Shown here one piece after another: positions 9,860-24,439 of a DNA stretch of 64,000 nt. A program made the position numbers and the translations under genes. Under the pieces are notes generated by a model. That model did no database searches and was not told where the DNA came from. It worked only from the letters and a program-made list of their open reading frames with translations. This DNA comes from Eriocheir sinensis. Taxonomy: Eukaryota; Arthropoda; Malacostraca; Decapoda; Varunidae. Where the stretch lies: NCBI RefSeq assembly GCF_024679095.1, contig NC_066509.1:16417589-16481588 (forward strand), given 5' to 3'. The stretch's first letter is position 1; every line of letters starts with the position of its first letter.

Positions 9860-10935
9860 TCATTAGTTCATATCACCAAACGAGTATGAAAATGAAATAC
9901 CGAAGTAGCCAATCATCTACAAGTCAGCCAGCCAGTCACGTGTCTCCCCTAACATTGCATTACATCATCGGGAGCCAATCAGACACCGTGTACACTCTCA
10001 GATGCCGATGGTTTCATTTTTGCCCGACGCCCACTCGCCCAGTGTCGCCCACTAATAGTAGCACGTTTACCCTATGACATAGAGGTGTGAGCGAGTGATA
10101 TCTGTGAAAAATGACCCGTGGAAGTGTGTAAATTGCGTCTTGTTTGATGATAAGGAGTGCAGTGGCTTCAAACGGCGGTAAATGTTGTGAACACGTCTGC
10201 AGTCTCCTCATTAAAACTAAGAACATTGCCTGGTTTTTATTTTGGAGACACTTTAGAATCAACGGAGAAGTGTCAAGATTACCAGTTCTATCCCAACGAC
10301 TTATCACACACTACCCAATCCTAATCTGTCACTTGCAAACCATACCCAACACATCCCAAATATCCAAATATCCTTACAGAGAGTTATCCAAAAAACCATG
10401 CTAACCTAATTGTATTTCAAGCCATCCCGCTACCTGTGTTCTCCCATCCAGCAGTCCACCGTTGACAGATTATCGTACTCAGAGCCTCGTATTTACCGGT
10501 TTCTGAGCCATACCTATTGCCAAAAAGCACCAATAATTAACCATTTTAACGATAACCATATATGAAGGCAGTTATTTGTGTGATGAAAGCAGTTTTTGGG
10601 TCGGAAATCGGCAAACATAGGAGGCAGAGTACGACAATCTGGCAACGTTGGTCCCTCTGCGTCGCCACCACCGTCAGTCCGTCACTCGTCAGTCTCAAGA
10701 ACCAAAACAAGGGATAAGAGACAGTTAGCTTCTCGAATATTGTGCTTTACCGGTGTTTTAAGTGTCTTGCGGGCAGGGACAAGGGCACAGTTTAAATGGC
10801 CATGTGCGAGTGGTCTAGTGGTGCTTATTACCCTCGTTTTTATCGTGCCCCGTATCATTATTTTTTCGTTTTTGGTTTCCTCGTCGCATCCTACAGCTCC
10901 AGTTAGAGGTTTGTGACGCATCATCTTTGTTTTCG
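9860..10935. promoter_or_regulatory. Unique stretch with promoter-like motifs, no identified gene
   Basis: This is one of the few long non-repetitive stretches. It contains a CCAAT box in the form GAGCCAATCAG (about 9972-9982) and a CACGTG E-box near 9938. Near 10676-10700 there is a cluster of TCAGT initiator-like motifs (GTCAGTCCGTCACTCGTCAG). A 106-codon ORF at 10596-10916 on + has a basic N-terminal half and a hydrophobic segment near residues 73-93 (GLVVLITLVFIVPRIIIFSF), but it has no homologue I recognise and could be chance. Treat this as a place to look for a transcript start. Confidence 0.2.
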
Positions 10936-10936
10936 T

Positions 10937-10999
<63 letters not shown>
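10937..10999 (+). repeat. Compound (TG)n(AG)n microsatellite
   Basis: TG repeats to about 10960 and then AG repeats to 10999. Confidence 0.95.
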
Positions 11000-11002
<3 letters not shown>

Positions 11003-11520
11003 CCTACTTAGTTTTTTTGTGTGTGTGTGAATTGCTTAATTTTTCGTTGTATTCTGTTTCGTGTTTACATGGTTGGTGGTGGATTTGGTGGTGATGATTG
11101 CCTTACTTCAACCGAACATTGTCTAAGTTCCTATCTTCATGTAACCTACTTACATTCTTAACTTTTTTTTTTATCAAATTCCGTTGCATAAATAGTTCTC
11201 ATTCGTTTTATCTCATTGTATCAATTATATGAAAAGCATAGCCATATATTTTCCATTGATGTGTGGCTGTATACCTCTGTAGTGGAAGTTATGCCTTTGT
11301 GGCATTAGTGTAGTTAATAGTATAATTGATCAATCGTAGTAACAAAGCGTATGTCATTATACTTGTGTACTGGGACTTTTATAGCCTATCATTTTTTATA
11401 GAATATATTGCCATTTACACATCTTAATTTTTATGCAGCCCAAGCTTACTTGCCTCTTAATTGATAGGCTACTAGCAAATGTTAGTAATTAAGGTACCTA
11501 TAAGATGCTGAGCCTTGCAA
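11000..11520. other. Unique AT-rich sequence, nothing recognised
   Basis: Non-repetitive and AT-rich. No gene supported. Confidence 0.5.
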
Positions 11521-11521
11521 G

Positions 11522-11754
<233 letters not shown>

Positions 11755-12220
11755 ATGAACGGTTTTGGTAACTAAAGTAGGCTATGGTAGAGCCATGATA
11801 CTGCTATAATTGATTCCATTTATGCTGAACTACTTATTGCAGATAAAGCACAGTAATACTTAGCACGCAAATCTGATTCATAATATTCTTCTTTTTATCC
11901 CATTAAATTGGGTTGAAAATTGTGAAAAAAATGTCCTAGGAGACGATGCAGATTGGGAAATTCAGATGAAAAATCAGTAAACATACATACAAATTAGCCA
12001 GATTATATTTTCAACCTAAATATATCGCTCAAAAATATTTATATTATTTGTAAAAAAAAAAAAAAAGAACAGGCTAAGGAAAATAATTATATGAATAAAT
12101 CGCAACACACACACATCTTGTTTCTAAGTGTTATGTCAGAGCTGGCTGGTCATATTTATCCGCAGACAAACAGACACCGAGATAAGCAAACCTGTATTCA
12201 ACTTTTCACCTTTAATGTAG
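11755..12220. other. Unique AT-rich sequence, nothing recognised
   Basis: Non-repetitive. No gene supported. Confidence 0.5.
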
Positions 12221-12229
12221 TTACACGCT

Positions 12230-13000
12230 CTGGCTTGTTGGGTCGGGAGCTCGGCCTGGCTTAGGAAAACAAACATAGCTACGTAGGACAGGAGCGGGAG
12301 AGAAGGGAGTGGTTTGGGGCAGGAGCGGGGAGGAGTGGGGTGGCTTCAGGAATACAAGATAGTAGATGGGAAAAGGAAAATAGAAGCAAGGGGACGGGGC
12401 AGTACCAAAGGGAGTTGGATAGTTAATTAAGCAGGAGACGGGACAGGACCAAAGGGATTTAGATAACTGAAGCAGGAGTGGGGTGAAAAGAGACGAGAGG
12501 AGTGAACAGACAGCTTGAACAAATAGGTCGTTAACGTAACTATGGGATGGGGAGTGGGGATGGGTCGAGGCTGCTGGGGCAAAGGGTATACAGGGCAGAT
12601 GGCTGTAGTAGAAGGGACCGGAGCCAAGGATGGAGCGGGGCGGAGTGAAGCGAGTCTAATCTGTTTGTGAATATGGGAGAAGGGATTGTGGCATGGACTG
12701 GAAAGGATAGACGGGATAGGATTAGGGAAGGAGAGACGAGAGTGGCGTTATAGAGAAAGGAAAAAGATAGTAAGGAAGGGAGTCTGTGAATATGGGTAGG
12801 GATAGGAATGAGGTAAGGATATGGGGAAGAAGCTCGTAGAAGGAAATAAATTTAAATAGGGAGAGGGAAAGGAAGAGAGGTGAAACAGGATGCAAATGTG
12901 GCGACGATATTGCTGGGGAAAGTATGTGATGATGATGAGAAGGGGGTGAGTAAGGTGGCGGTGGTGGTGGTGTTAGTATAATGGAAGGAGTTATTTTGAG
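12230..13000. repeat. Degenerate G/A-rich repeats
   Basis: Loose repeats with GGGGAGGAG, GCAGGAG and ACGGGACAGGACC motifs (about 12290-12480) pass into AGGAAAGGAAGAG-type purine DNA. Minus-strand ORFs here are P, S and L-rich shadows. Confidence 0.65.
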
Positions 13001-13029
13001 TTTCCGCTTTATGTATTTATTTATTGGTT

Positions 13030-13250
13030 GAACACTCTCCTCCTCATCCTTCATCATCGCCTCCTCCACTTACTCCAACACCACTTCATCTCCATCGCTT
13101 TGGAAGATTGCTACACTAAAACTCCATCACCTCCCTTCCCCTCCTCCTCCTCCGGCTCCTCCTCCTCCTCCTCCTTCTCCTCTTCATCCCTCCCCCCAAT
13201 CCCCTCTCCCCTTTTCTCTCGTCATCCCTACCACCACCACCGAAAGTCTG
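13030..13250. repeat. CTC/CAC triplet-rich pyrimidine tract
   Basis: (CTC)n-type stretches at 13135-13195 and ACC triplets at 13225-13240. Confidence 0.75.
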
Positions 13251-13254
13251 GCAG

Positions 13255-13345
13255 GAACGGCGTCACATCAGGCTCACGTATCATTCACACCACACACCTG
13301 AACGAGACTCGGATTAATGGCAGGTGTCAGCGTGCGGTTTTTCAA
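13255..13345. promoter_or_regulatory. Unique island with CACCTG/CAGGTG pair
   Basis: CACCTG at 13295-13300 and CAGGTG at 13321-13326 are 20 bp apart in a short non-repetitive island between pyrimidine tracts. Similar pairs occur elsewhere in the window. Regulatory function is inferred only from motif clustering. Confidence 0.2.
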
Positions 13346-14296
<951 letters not shown>

Positions 14297-14330
<34 letters not shown>

Positions 14331-14536
14331 GATACGAGGGATATTACCAAGTATCACAGTAGTATCATAGGTAGTAGTTAGCGAGGATATTTTACTTTTC
14401 TTTGTGTTAGGAAAATAGGAAAAGAAATACCTGTTGGTGTAGTAGGTATAGAAAGTAATATAGGTAAGCGAAAACAGGTGGTAGGTATGTAAGCATGTCT
14501 CATTAGTGTTAGGACAGGTATACGTATGGGGAAAAG

Positions 14537-14581
<45 letters not shown>

Positions 14582-14699
14582 GGGTGCAGTGCTCTTGACG
14601 GGGGAGAGAGGGGGTAGGTTTATTGAAGGGGATGGCGTATAGAGAGAGAGAGAGCATAAAAATCGACCTAAAGATAGATAGACAGGCAGAAGCAAGAAA

Positions 14700-14754
<55 letters not shown>

Positions 14755-14783
14755 TTAAAACTATGGGAAGGGAGCAGCTGATG

Positions 14784-14827
<44 letters not shown>
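14297..14827. repeat. Cluster of TG, TG/GA, CA and GA microsatellites
   Basis: (TG)n at about 14297-14328, compound (TG)n(AG)n at 14538-14580, (AC)n at about 14700-14752, and (GA)n at about 14786-14827, separated by short unique spacers. Confidence 0.9.
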
Positions 14828-14830
<3 letters not shown>

Positions 14831-15279
14831 AGAAACGAAAATGAATGACTGAAAAATAGAGGTAGGAACTATGGGAATGGATCAAGGATATATAGCCGAG
14901 AAACGTAAATTGTAGATGTCAAGGGAAAGTAACGCACTAGGTAGAGGAGGAAAGGAAGGGAGAGTTAGACTGTTAGACGGAGGATAGGAAAAGCTAATGC
15001 AGTTAAAGAAAGCGTGAAGTGAAATGGAAAGGCAAATAACAAGTAAGGGAGGAGAATGCAGTGAAGGAAATAGGAAAAGAAGGGAACTGAAGAAAAGGAT
15101 ATGGAGAAGGGTGGTGAGGAAGATATAAAAAAGAAATTGTCGAAGAAAAAAAATGGTAAGAACGGAACAAAGTAAGGAAATCATATGTAAAGAAATTAAG
15201 AAGGACCCTGCCTAACATTTCCTGATTGGATTTACTTATTTTTTGCTTTGCTTTTATAGTTTAATGGTTGATATGCTGT

Positions 15280-15280
<1 letters not shown>
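14828..15280. other. Purine-leaning unique sequence
   Basis: A/G-rich, without a clear tandem period. ORFs are minus-strand shadows rich in S, F, L and P. Confidence 0.5.
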
Positions 15281-15311
<31 letters not shown>

Positions 15312-15635
15312 GAGTGGGAAAAAAAGCATAACTAAATAAGTATTAGGAACATGCGCAGATTAAGATATTCTCATGATTAATAACGATAAATTGTCTTGGG
15401 CATGTCATCATACGTGGAAGTGCTGATGAGGGGGAGGTAAATGTGATGGTACTTGGCAAGAGAAAGAGAGGGCGAGGAAGGAAATAATGTCAAAGAATGG
15501 AGTGCTGTATGATGAAAAGGGCGGGAGAAAGGAAAGGAAGGAAGGAAGGCAAGCATGAAGGAAGGTGAGGAGTGAAGGCTGTAAGGAAGGCATGTTCGTC
15601 CTCGTTATGTGTGGTGAGCAATGCTTTCCTTCCTA
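15281..15635. repeat. (CA)n microsatellite and A/G-rich flank
   Basis: (CA)n at about 15281-15306. The remainder is A/G-rich, with GGAAGGAAGGAAGG near 15533. Confidence 0.75.
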
Positions 15636-16115
15636 ACACCCTCTCACACCCTCCTCCTCCTTTTTCATACCCTCCTCTTTCCTCTTATCTCTTCCTTTAT
15701 CCTCTCACTCTCTCCATTCTTAACCCCCTTTTACCCTCCTCCTCCCTCTTCATACCCTCCTCTTCCCTCTTCTCTCTTCCTTTATCCTCTCACTCTCTCC
15801 ATTCTTAACCCCCTTTTACCCTCCTCCTCCCTCTTCATACCCTCCTCTTCCCTCTTCTCTCTTCCTTTATCCCCCCACTCCCTCCTTTCTCAACCCCCTT
15901 TTACCCTCCTCCTCCCTCTTCATACCCTCCTCTTCCCTCTTCTCTCTTCCTTTATCCCCCCACTCCCTCCTTTCTTAACCCCCTTTTACCCTCCTCCTCC
16001 CTCTTCATACCCTCCTCTTCCCTCTTCTCTCCTCCTTTATCTCCCCACTCCCTCCTTTCTTAACCCCTTTTACCCTCCCCCTCCCTCTTCTCCCCTTCCT
16101 TTCTCCCTCTGTCTC
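15636..16115. repeat. 85-bp pyrimidine minisatellite, five to six units
   Basis: TAAC(or CAAC)ACCC/CCCC starts recur at 15636, 15721, 15806, 15891, 15976 and 16061, exactly 85 bp apart. Each unit carries the landmark CTTCATACCCTCCTCTT. The 320-codon frame across it is a by-product. Confidence 0.9.
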
Positions 16116-16520
16116 CTTCGCTCTTGCCTTACTGTTCTCTCCTTCCCTTCTCTCTCATCCCTTCCTTTCCTTCTTCCATTCCCTCCATCTCATACTCCCT
16201 CCAATCCCTCCATGCCTCCTCCCATCCCTCTTCCCTACTCAAGTCAACCCCCCCCCCCCCTCCCACCATACTCTCATATTACTCTCCCTCCTCCCAACCC
16301 CGCTCTCCCTGATATACTCCTTATTCCTTCTACTTCACTCCTTCCCCTTCCCACCCTCCGCTACCCTCCGACGCCAACCTCTCGTCGCCTTTCATCCTCT
16401 CCCTTGCTCTTTTCACGTCCCTTCGTTAAACGCCTTCGGTATAATCAACGAAACACTCCCTCAGCTTCTCCCTCCCTCTCCCTCTTTTTCCCTCCCTCCC
16501 TCTCCCTCTCACCGCCGCCT
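16116..16520. repeat. Polypyrimidine tract, C-rich
   Basis: About 400 bp of almost pure C/T with a C run near 16250-16262. No gene. Confidence 0.75.
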
Positions 16521-16663
16521 TCTTGCCTTGTGTATGTAAATTGGACGAAAAAAAATGTGAATGCAAGTTGGACAATTCATTAAAACGCTTAGTATTTGTA
16601 TTTATATTAATTTTCGGGGTGTTCGTGTTTTTTTGGGGGTTGGTTTTCATATGTTAGTCGTAT

Positions 16664-16706
<43 letters not shown>

Positions 16707-17770
16707 GTTCTCTTTATCACTTTGCATTATAGATGGCTGTATTGTTTTCATGTTCGGTTTTGTTTTCCTGTTACTACCGATATATTACTTTTTTCTCTTC
16801 TTTCTTTTTTATTTTCAACTTTCGGTGTATATATTTTGTTCTTCGTTCACCTCCGTGTCCACCCAGAAATGCAGTGAAGGGCTAGGCTAACACTGGGTAT
16901 ATACGTCTTGCTTTCATTTCATCTACGGGAAGCAACTAAACAGCGCACTCCTGAATGGTGTTATGAGGATGCGATCAGTGAGGAGAGGCGATCAGGCAAC
17001 GATGTCATGTTGAGTTACATCACCCACACTCCCCGCATTCCTCCTCCTCCTCCTCCCTTCCCCTCACCCCTCTCCACTCTCCCTTTATCTCTCACCCTCC
17101 TCCCTTATACCCATCATTACCCACACCCTTCTCTTCCTTCTTCTCCTGTATAAACTTCATTTCTATTTATTTTTTTCACATGTTTCGTATACTATCCCCC
17201 GAAACTAGTTATTTCAAGCATGTACGAGTTTCGGATATTGTGTTCGGTGCTTTCGGTCAAGGTTACCATTGTCCGTCGTCACACTAGATGCTCAAGTGTG
17301 AAGTGAATAATGAAGTGGTTTGTTAAGTTCACCGGACAAACGGGTCTTTTCCCTCGGTTACGTCTTGCAGTATTTTTTACGAGTAACGAAACAGATCACG
17401 GGGAAAATAAAATGTATGCAAAGCCCGAAACTTGCTGAGGACTATATCACAGCTTCCTGACTCATGCACCATTCTCTTCCCATTCTTCTTCCTCCCTCGT
17501 CCCTCCCCTTTAGAGAAGCTGCTCCCTTCCCCTCATGCAAACAAAACAATATTAAAAGGTGTCAGTGATGGTTTGTCTTGATTCTCCATTCCTGGTTCAG
17601 TCGTATATTTTTTTCATATTATTGCGCTTAATGTTCCCCCTTTGGTTTGATTTCTGTATTTTTGTTTTGTTCTCACCCGGCCAAATGAATACTCTCTTTT
17701 CTTTAGGTTTGATTGGGTCAGTGTCATTCGTTAAAAAAAACAAAAAACAGGTTTGTATGCGTCCCGGTAG
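16521..17770. other. Mostly unique sequence with (TG)n
   Basis: (TG)n at about 16668-16704 and a C/T-rich piece at 17038-17150. The rest, including 17190-17420, is non-repetitive, and I recognise no exon or domain in it. Confidence 0.5.
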
Positions 17771-17772
17771 TT

Positions 17773-17775
<3 letters not shown>

Positions 17776-17839
<64 letters not shown>

Positions 17840-17840
17840 T
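17776..17840. repeat. (TTA)n microsatellite
   Basis: Perfect trinucleotide array. Confidence 0.96.
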
Positions 17841-18860
17841 TGTTGATGCTGTTGCTACTTGTATTTTGTTATCATTATTATTATTTACTATCATTATTAT
17901 TTGAAGTATTGCTATTATTAAATATTTTACTGTTATAATTCTTATCCATCTTATCATCAAAATTTTTATCATTAGGTATTATAATATACTGTAGTACTTA
18001 ATAATCATATATTTTTTTACTTAACAGCTATTTCAATAGATTGTCTTCTTATTTGATGTTATTACTAGGTATGTGGGTTTTTTTTGTGTGTGTTTCATGA
18101 CATCTGCTTCTTAGCTTATTCAGGGCGTTCCTCCTTTTACTGGAAAACCCATCATAGTTTGTTTTTATGGTTTGCGTATCTGCTGCGAAAGAAACAACAA
18201 CAATAACAACAACAATTCTATCCATTTGTACCAGACTTGAATCAGAAGTCAACTGAATTACATCACATTGTCTTTCTACGTTTCTTTTCTTTCGAACCCT
18301 CTCTACCAACTAGAGTCTCCTCAGAAACATCTTTTTACTGATTACGTTCAGTAGAATCGATGAACATGTTTTCTTTTCTCATGCAAAATCCTCTTTTTCT
18401 CCTTTGCACACACATCAAACCTTTTTATTGAAAATTACATGCATTCAATCGAAAAAAAATCCGTTTTTTTATTGAATATATAATGAATCTGCTGTTTCCA
18501 CCTCCATGTACACTAAGAAACTCATAATTTTATTATTCCATTGCGTCACAGAAAGGATTTCTCGCAAATAATGATTAAAAATGTCACGTGGAGTTTAAAT
18601 AAACCCAATTCCCGCCCTAAAAATCTCCAAATACGTAAATTACAGACTCTAATGGTAGCTCCATTAATTTATAACGAGCAGTCAAAAAGAAAGGCCCAAT
18701 CACTTGTTTCTCTCTATCGTATACAGAATCGCTTCCTCCTCACTGTACATACAGTAGCCATCAGAAACAATTGATTTTTAATATTTTTTTCAGTTGGAAA
18801 GAAAATAATATTAATAATAGGTTTTCGCCGGATAATAATTAAAAGCGGCATGTGGAGCCG
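17841..18860. other. Unique AT-rich sequence, nothing recognised
   Basis: About 1 kb of non-repetitive, AT-rich DNA. The 77-codon ORF at 18541-18774 has no recognisable similarity. Confidence 0.5.
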
Positions 18861-18864
18861 AGTC

Positions 18865-19035
18865 AAAGGTTTCCAGGAGGGAGCCTGAAGCCCTCGGGTG
18901 GTGGTGATTAGTGGCGAGAGGGGCTTCAAAAGGCCCTCTCGCAGGTGACTTTGACGGGCGCATTTTTCACCTGAAGGAAATCATGTTCACCTGTTCCTTC
19001 TTTCTCGAGGTGTTGGCGCGTGTACAGGTGCCGAG
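18865..19035. promoter_or_regulatory. CAGGTG/CACCTG cluster
   Basis: Four E2-box type hexamers lie within 89 bp: CAGGTG at 18942 and 19025, and CACCTG at 18968 and 18988. The surrounding sequence is unique and balanced in composition. Such hexamers are bound by Snail/ZEB and E-protein bHLH factors. Function here is inferred from clustering only. Confidence 0.25.
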
Positions 19036-19053
19036 CATGGCTGGGGTGGACTG

Positions 19054-19056
<3 letters not shown>

Positions 19057-19105
<49 letters not shown>

Positions 19106-19207
19106 AAATGGTTGGCTAGAGTGTATTGTAGTACTTGAATACCTACCACTCTACCGCATAGACTAGATAACAACAGCTGCAATAATAATAGCAGCGGCAG
19201 CAGCAGC

Positions 19208-19245
<38 letters not shown>

Positions 19246-19330
19246 AAGTAATAATAGTTTTAGTTTTAGTAGAAGGAGCAGTAGTAGTATAGGAGTAGGA
19301 GTAGGCGTAGTTGTATAATATATGTCGTAG
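19057..19330. repeat. (TG)n and (AGC/AGT)n microsatellites
   Basis: (TG)n at about 19056-19102, then CAG triplets at 19190-19209 passing into TAG triplets to about 19245 and looser TAG-type DNA to 19330. Confidence 0.92.
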
Positions 19331-19606
19331 GTGTAGTAGAAATATTAATCAATAATAATGATAATGATGATAATGAAACTTGTTATAGAGGTGAATGATG
19401 AGAAGGGGTGGTGGGGGCTATACAAGAACACCTGTCATGGATGAAATGTTTATGTACTTACGTCTGTACAACATTGGTTGACGATACGTATGTCGTCCGT
19501 CCCCGGCTAATTTTCCATCGCCTTATATATTCGTGAAAATTCAAAATCCTCGGAAAACCTATTGCTGCATTTTTTAACGAACCCGATTAATCAGTTTTCT
19601 TTACTA
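19331..19606. other. Unique sequence upstream of LINE-A
   Basis: No gene visible. The LINE-A coding similarity starts near 19607. Confidence 0.5.
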
Positions 19607-20726
19607 AAGTTTGCGCTAGACATATCAAAAGCCTTTGATAGGGTCTGGTACAAATCTTTGCTTTCCAAACTACCCTCCTACGGTTTCTATCCTTCTCTCT
19701 CTACCTTTATCTCCTGTTTCCTCTCTGACCGATATATCACTGCTGTAGTAGACGGTCGCTGTTCTTTCCCTAAACCTATCAACAGTGGTGTCCGACTGGG
19801 CTCTGTCCTATCTCCCACTCTCTTTCTGTTGTTTATTGATGATCTTTCCAAAACGAACTGTCCTATCTTTTCTTTCGCCGATTAATCTACTCTGCATTAC
19901 TCAACTTCTTTTGATTGAAGGCCAACCCAACATGAACTATATGATTCCAGGCTGGAGGCCGCAGAACCCTTAACCCCAGACCTTACTACGATTTCCGATT
20001 GGGGCAAGAAGAACCTGGTGTCGTTCAACGCCTCAAAAACTCAATTTTTTCACCTATCAACTCGACACTACCCTCCAAACACCTATCCCCTATTCTTCGA
20101 CAAAACTCAGCTGTCACCTTATCCTACAATAAACATCCTCGGTCTATCCTTAACTCAAAATTTCAACTGGAAACTCCATATCTCCTCTCTCACTAAATCA
20201 GCTTCCTCGAGATTGGGCGTTCTGTATTGTCTCTGCCAGTTCTTTTCCCTCGCACAGATGCTGTCCATATACAGGGGCCTTGTCCTTGTCTTCTACCTCT
20301 TAAATTCTGCCGCCATGTTTCCTCTCTTTCTATCTCCTATCGATATTTTCACGCTGACTGCTCTTCTGAACTTGCTAACTGCATTCCCCCCCCCCTCTCC
20401 CGCGGCCCCGCTGCACTCGTGTTTCTACTCTAGCTCATCCCTATACTGTCCAAATCCCTTTATGCAAGAGTTAACCAGCATCTTCACTCTTTCATCCCCT
20501 ACACTGGTAAACTCTGGAACAGCTTTCCTCCGTCTATATTTCCTCTTGCCTATGACTTGACCTCTTTCAAGAAGAGTGTATCAAGACACCTCTCCACCCG
20601 AAGTTGACCTCTCTATTGGCCACTCTTTACTTTTGTCTATTATGGGAACAGCGTGTAGCGGGCTTTTTTCTTCTATACATATTTGTGTTGCCCTTGAGCT
20701 GTTTCCTTTGTTGTAAAAAAAAAAAA
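19607..20726 (+). mobile_element. LINE-A: 5'-truncated jockey-like non-LTR retrotransposon, pseudogene
   Basis: The fragment starts inside the reverse transcriptase with FALDISKAFDRVWY (catalytic block A, first Asp). It continues with GVRLGSVLSPTLFLLFIDDL, where the family's usual PQG is replaced by RLG. The catalytic F-A-D-D box is broken: after FSFAD at 19885 a TAA stop replaces the next codon. Downstream pieces switch frames several times: LVSFNASKTQFFHLS and INILGLSLTQNFNWKLHI, then SELANCIPPPLSRG in another frame, then DLTSFKKSVSRHLSTRS before the TGA ending at 20607. A 107-bp 3' UTR and poly-A (20715-20726) follow. It encoded the RNA-copying enzyme of a retrotransposon and cannot do so now. 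The order and motifs suit jockey-like elements; the exact clade needs a tree. Confidence 0.9.
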
Positions 20727-21181
20727 GTGTTGTTCTAGGTTGCGACCAATTTTCGAAACTACCAGCATCGATCGGGCAGTGTAATATGAACTAAACAGTA
20801 ACCTTGCTCCCCTTAATTTGTAACCCCCCCTCAGTGAGTAACCCAACCTCAGCAATTAGTGACCCAGGCCCACCCAGCAACCTAGACCCACCAAATTAGT
20901 GGCAACGATAGCAGAGAGCTGACTTGCAGGAGTGGCCAGAGAGGAGGCATGGTACGCAGACAAAGTGCAACCGCTCATCCGTGGATGTAAATCTTCATAT
21001 TCTCTTATGGAGAGTTTGATATTGAGTTTTTAGAGGCTTGGAGGCCCCCAGAGCCCATTGATGGGGCCAGGAATTAAAGTTTGTTTAGTTCTGGAGGTAT
21101 CGGGCGGTACGTTCACCAAATCAACCTTAAAAATCGTGATTTGTCACAAAGTAGAAAAGGGAGCAATTAAAAAAAATATCA

Positions 21182-21186
<5 letters not shown>
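20727..21186. other. Unique sequence, nothing recognised
   Basis: Non-repetitive sequence downstream of LINE-A with a short C-rich degenerate stretch (20820-20900). Confidence 0.5.

Positions 21187-21232
<46 letters not shown>
21187..21232 (+). repeat. (GA)n microsatellite
   Basis: Perfect GA array. Confidence 0.96.
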
Positions 21233-21234
<2 letters not shown>

Positions 21235-21685
21235 ATTAGCGATTACAATACCACATTACATTTGACTCCATTTCTTCCCTCCCTTCCTCCTTCCTACGAT
21301 TATCTTCCTCCTGAAAATAAAAGACCTCACGAAAATTGTTGCGGTAGGTGGTGATGGCCGCGGCGGGGGCGGGGGTTAGGGTGAGCGTGGGGGAGGGGGT
21401 GGAAGGGGAACTATAATTGTATTCCTATATTCTTTAAGGTTTCTCCGTGTTCCCATTTTCTGTAAGGTCTATGCAATTTTCATCGTTTACCCGTTTCATC
21501 GTTTACCCGTTTTCTTATTTTCCTTCAGGTTTCTCCGTCTTCAGCTAATAGTCTCTCCCCTTGTCTTTCCTTTCCCCACCCCTCTCCTAACTTTCATGCC
21601 CTCCCATCCCCTGCCCTTCCCTTGCTCAGTTTTCCTTCACGCCTTTACGGCAGTCCTACAGGAAGCCAGATATAGAGCTATTCAC

Positions 21686-21687
<2 letters not shown>
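21233..21687. other. Unique sequence with G-rich and C/T-rich patches
   Basis: G-rich at 21345-21400. The GTTTACCCGTTT motif is repeated near 21485 and 21501, and GGTTTCTCCGT near 21438 and 21528. No gene. Confidence 0.5.

Positions 21688-21728
<41 letters not shown>
21688..21728 (+). repeat. (TG)n microsatellite
   Basis: Perfect TG array. Confidence 0.96.
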
Positions 21729-21730
<2 letters not shown>

Positions 21731-21829
21731 ATACGTATACAGAATCCTAACAACGGTGTAATGAAATATTTCTATGTTCTGTTTCTGTTTCCACCTCTGT
21801 GTGTGGTTCTCTGCCTACCTGCATGTTTG

Positions 21830-22028
<199 letters not shown>

Positions 22029-22042
22029 ATCAACTTCCATTA

Positions 22043-22474
22043 TTGCTAAATTATTTGAGGTGTTCAGCGTAGAGCAACCAAGATGATTCCTTCATTACGA
22101 AACAAACCCTACGAGGAAAGGCTGTCACATCTAAACCTGTTTTCTCTTGAAAAATGCCGCCTAAGAGGAAGACTGATCAAGTGCTTTAAAATACTTAGCG
22201 GTTTTACCAACGTGGATATGATCAAGCTGTTTGTGATGGATGATTCGACGCGAACGAGAAATAATGGCGCTAAACTCAAATGTAGACAAGTTCATTCGGA
22301 TTGCACAAAAATTTTCTCCACTAATGCTGTCGTTCGAGATTGGAAAAGATTACCACCATCAGTGGTACAGTGTAACTCGATTGCATCGTTTAAGAATAAT
22401 CTTGACCGTTATCTCCTCCATCTCAATGTTCACTAGGTCAGTTTCAACGTCATGGGGCGGCATAAAACTGTCAC
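22043..22474 (+). mobile_element. LINE-B copy 1: RT C-terminal fragment
   Basis: Similarity to copy 2 begins at ATTGCTAAATTA, right after the (CT)n array and a short unique spacer. It covers the region VQRRATKMIPSLRNKPYEER through FKNNLDRYLLHLNVH and its stop (22434-22436), plus the first part of the 3' UTR. A one-base difference at the start puts the VQRRATK stretch out of frame. The frame is then intact to the stop. Six substitutions relative to copy 2 were counted by eye across the coding part, two of which change the VD-MI/PT-KLF residues. It is the thumb and C-terminal region of a CR1/Rex1-like non-LTR reverse transcriptase, without catalytic motifs. Confidence 0.85.
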
Positions 22475-24400
<1,926 letters not shown>

Positions 24401-24439
24401 AATTCATTGGAAGGGTAAGAAAGGAAAGTGGGATGTAAG

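Noticed and set aside
15621..16583. 320-codon S/P/L-rich ORF
   Set aside because: It covers an 85-bp pyrimidine minisatellite plus polypyrimidine DNA. There is no start context, domain or splice support.
18541..18774. 77-codon basic ORF in unique DNA
   Set aside because: No similarity recognised, no splice or promoter context. AT-rich DNA of this length often contains such ORFs.
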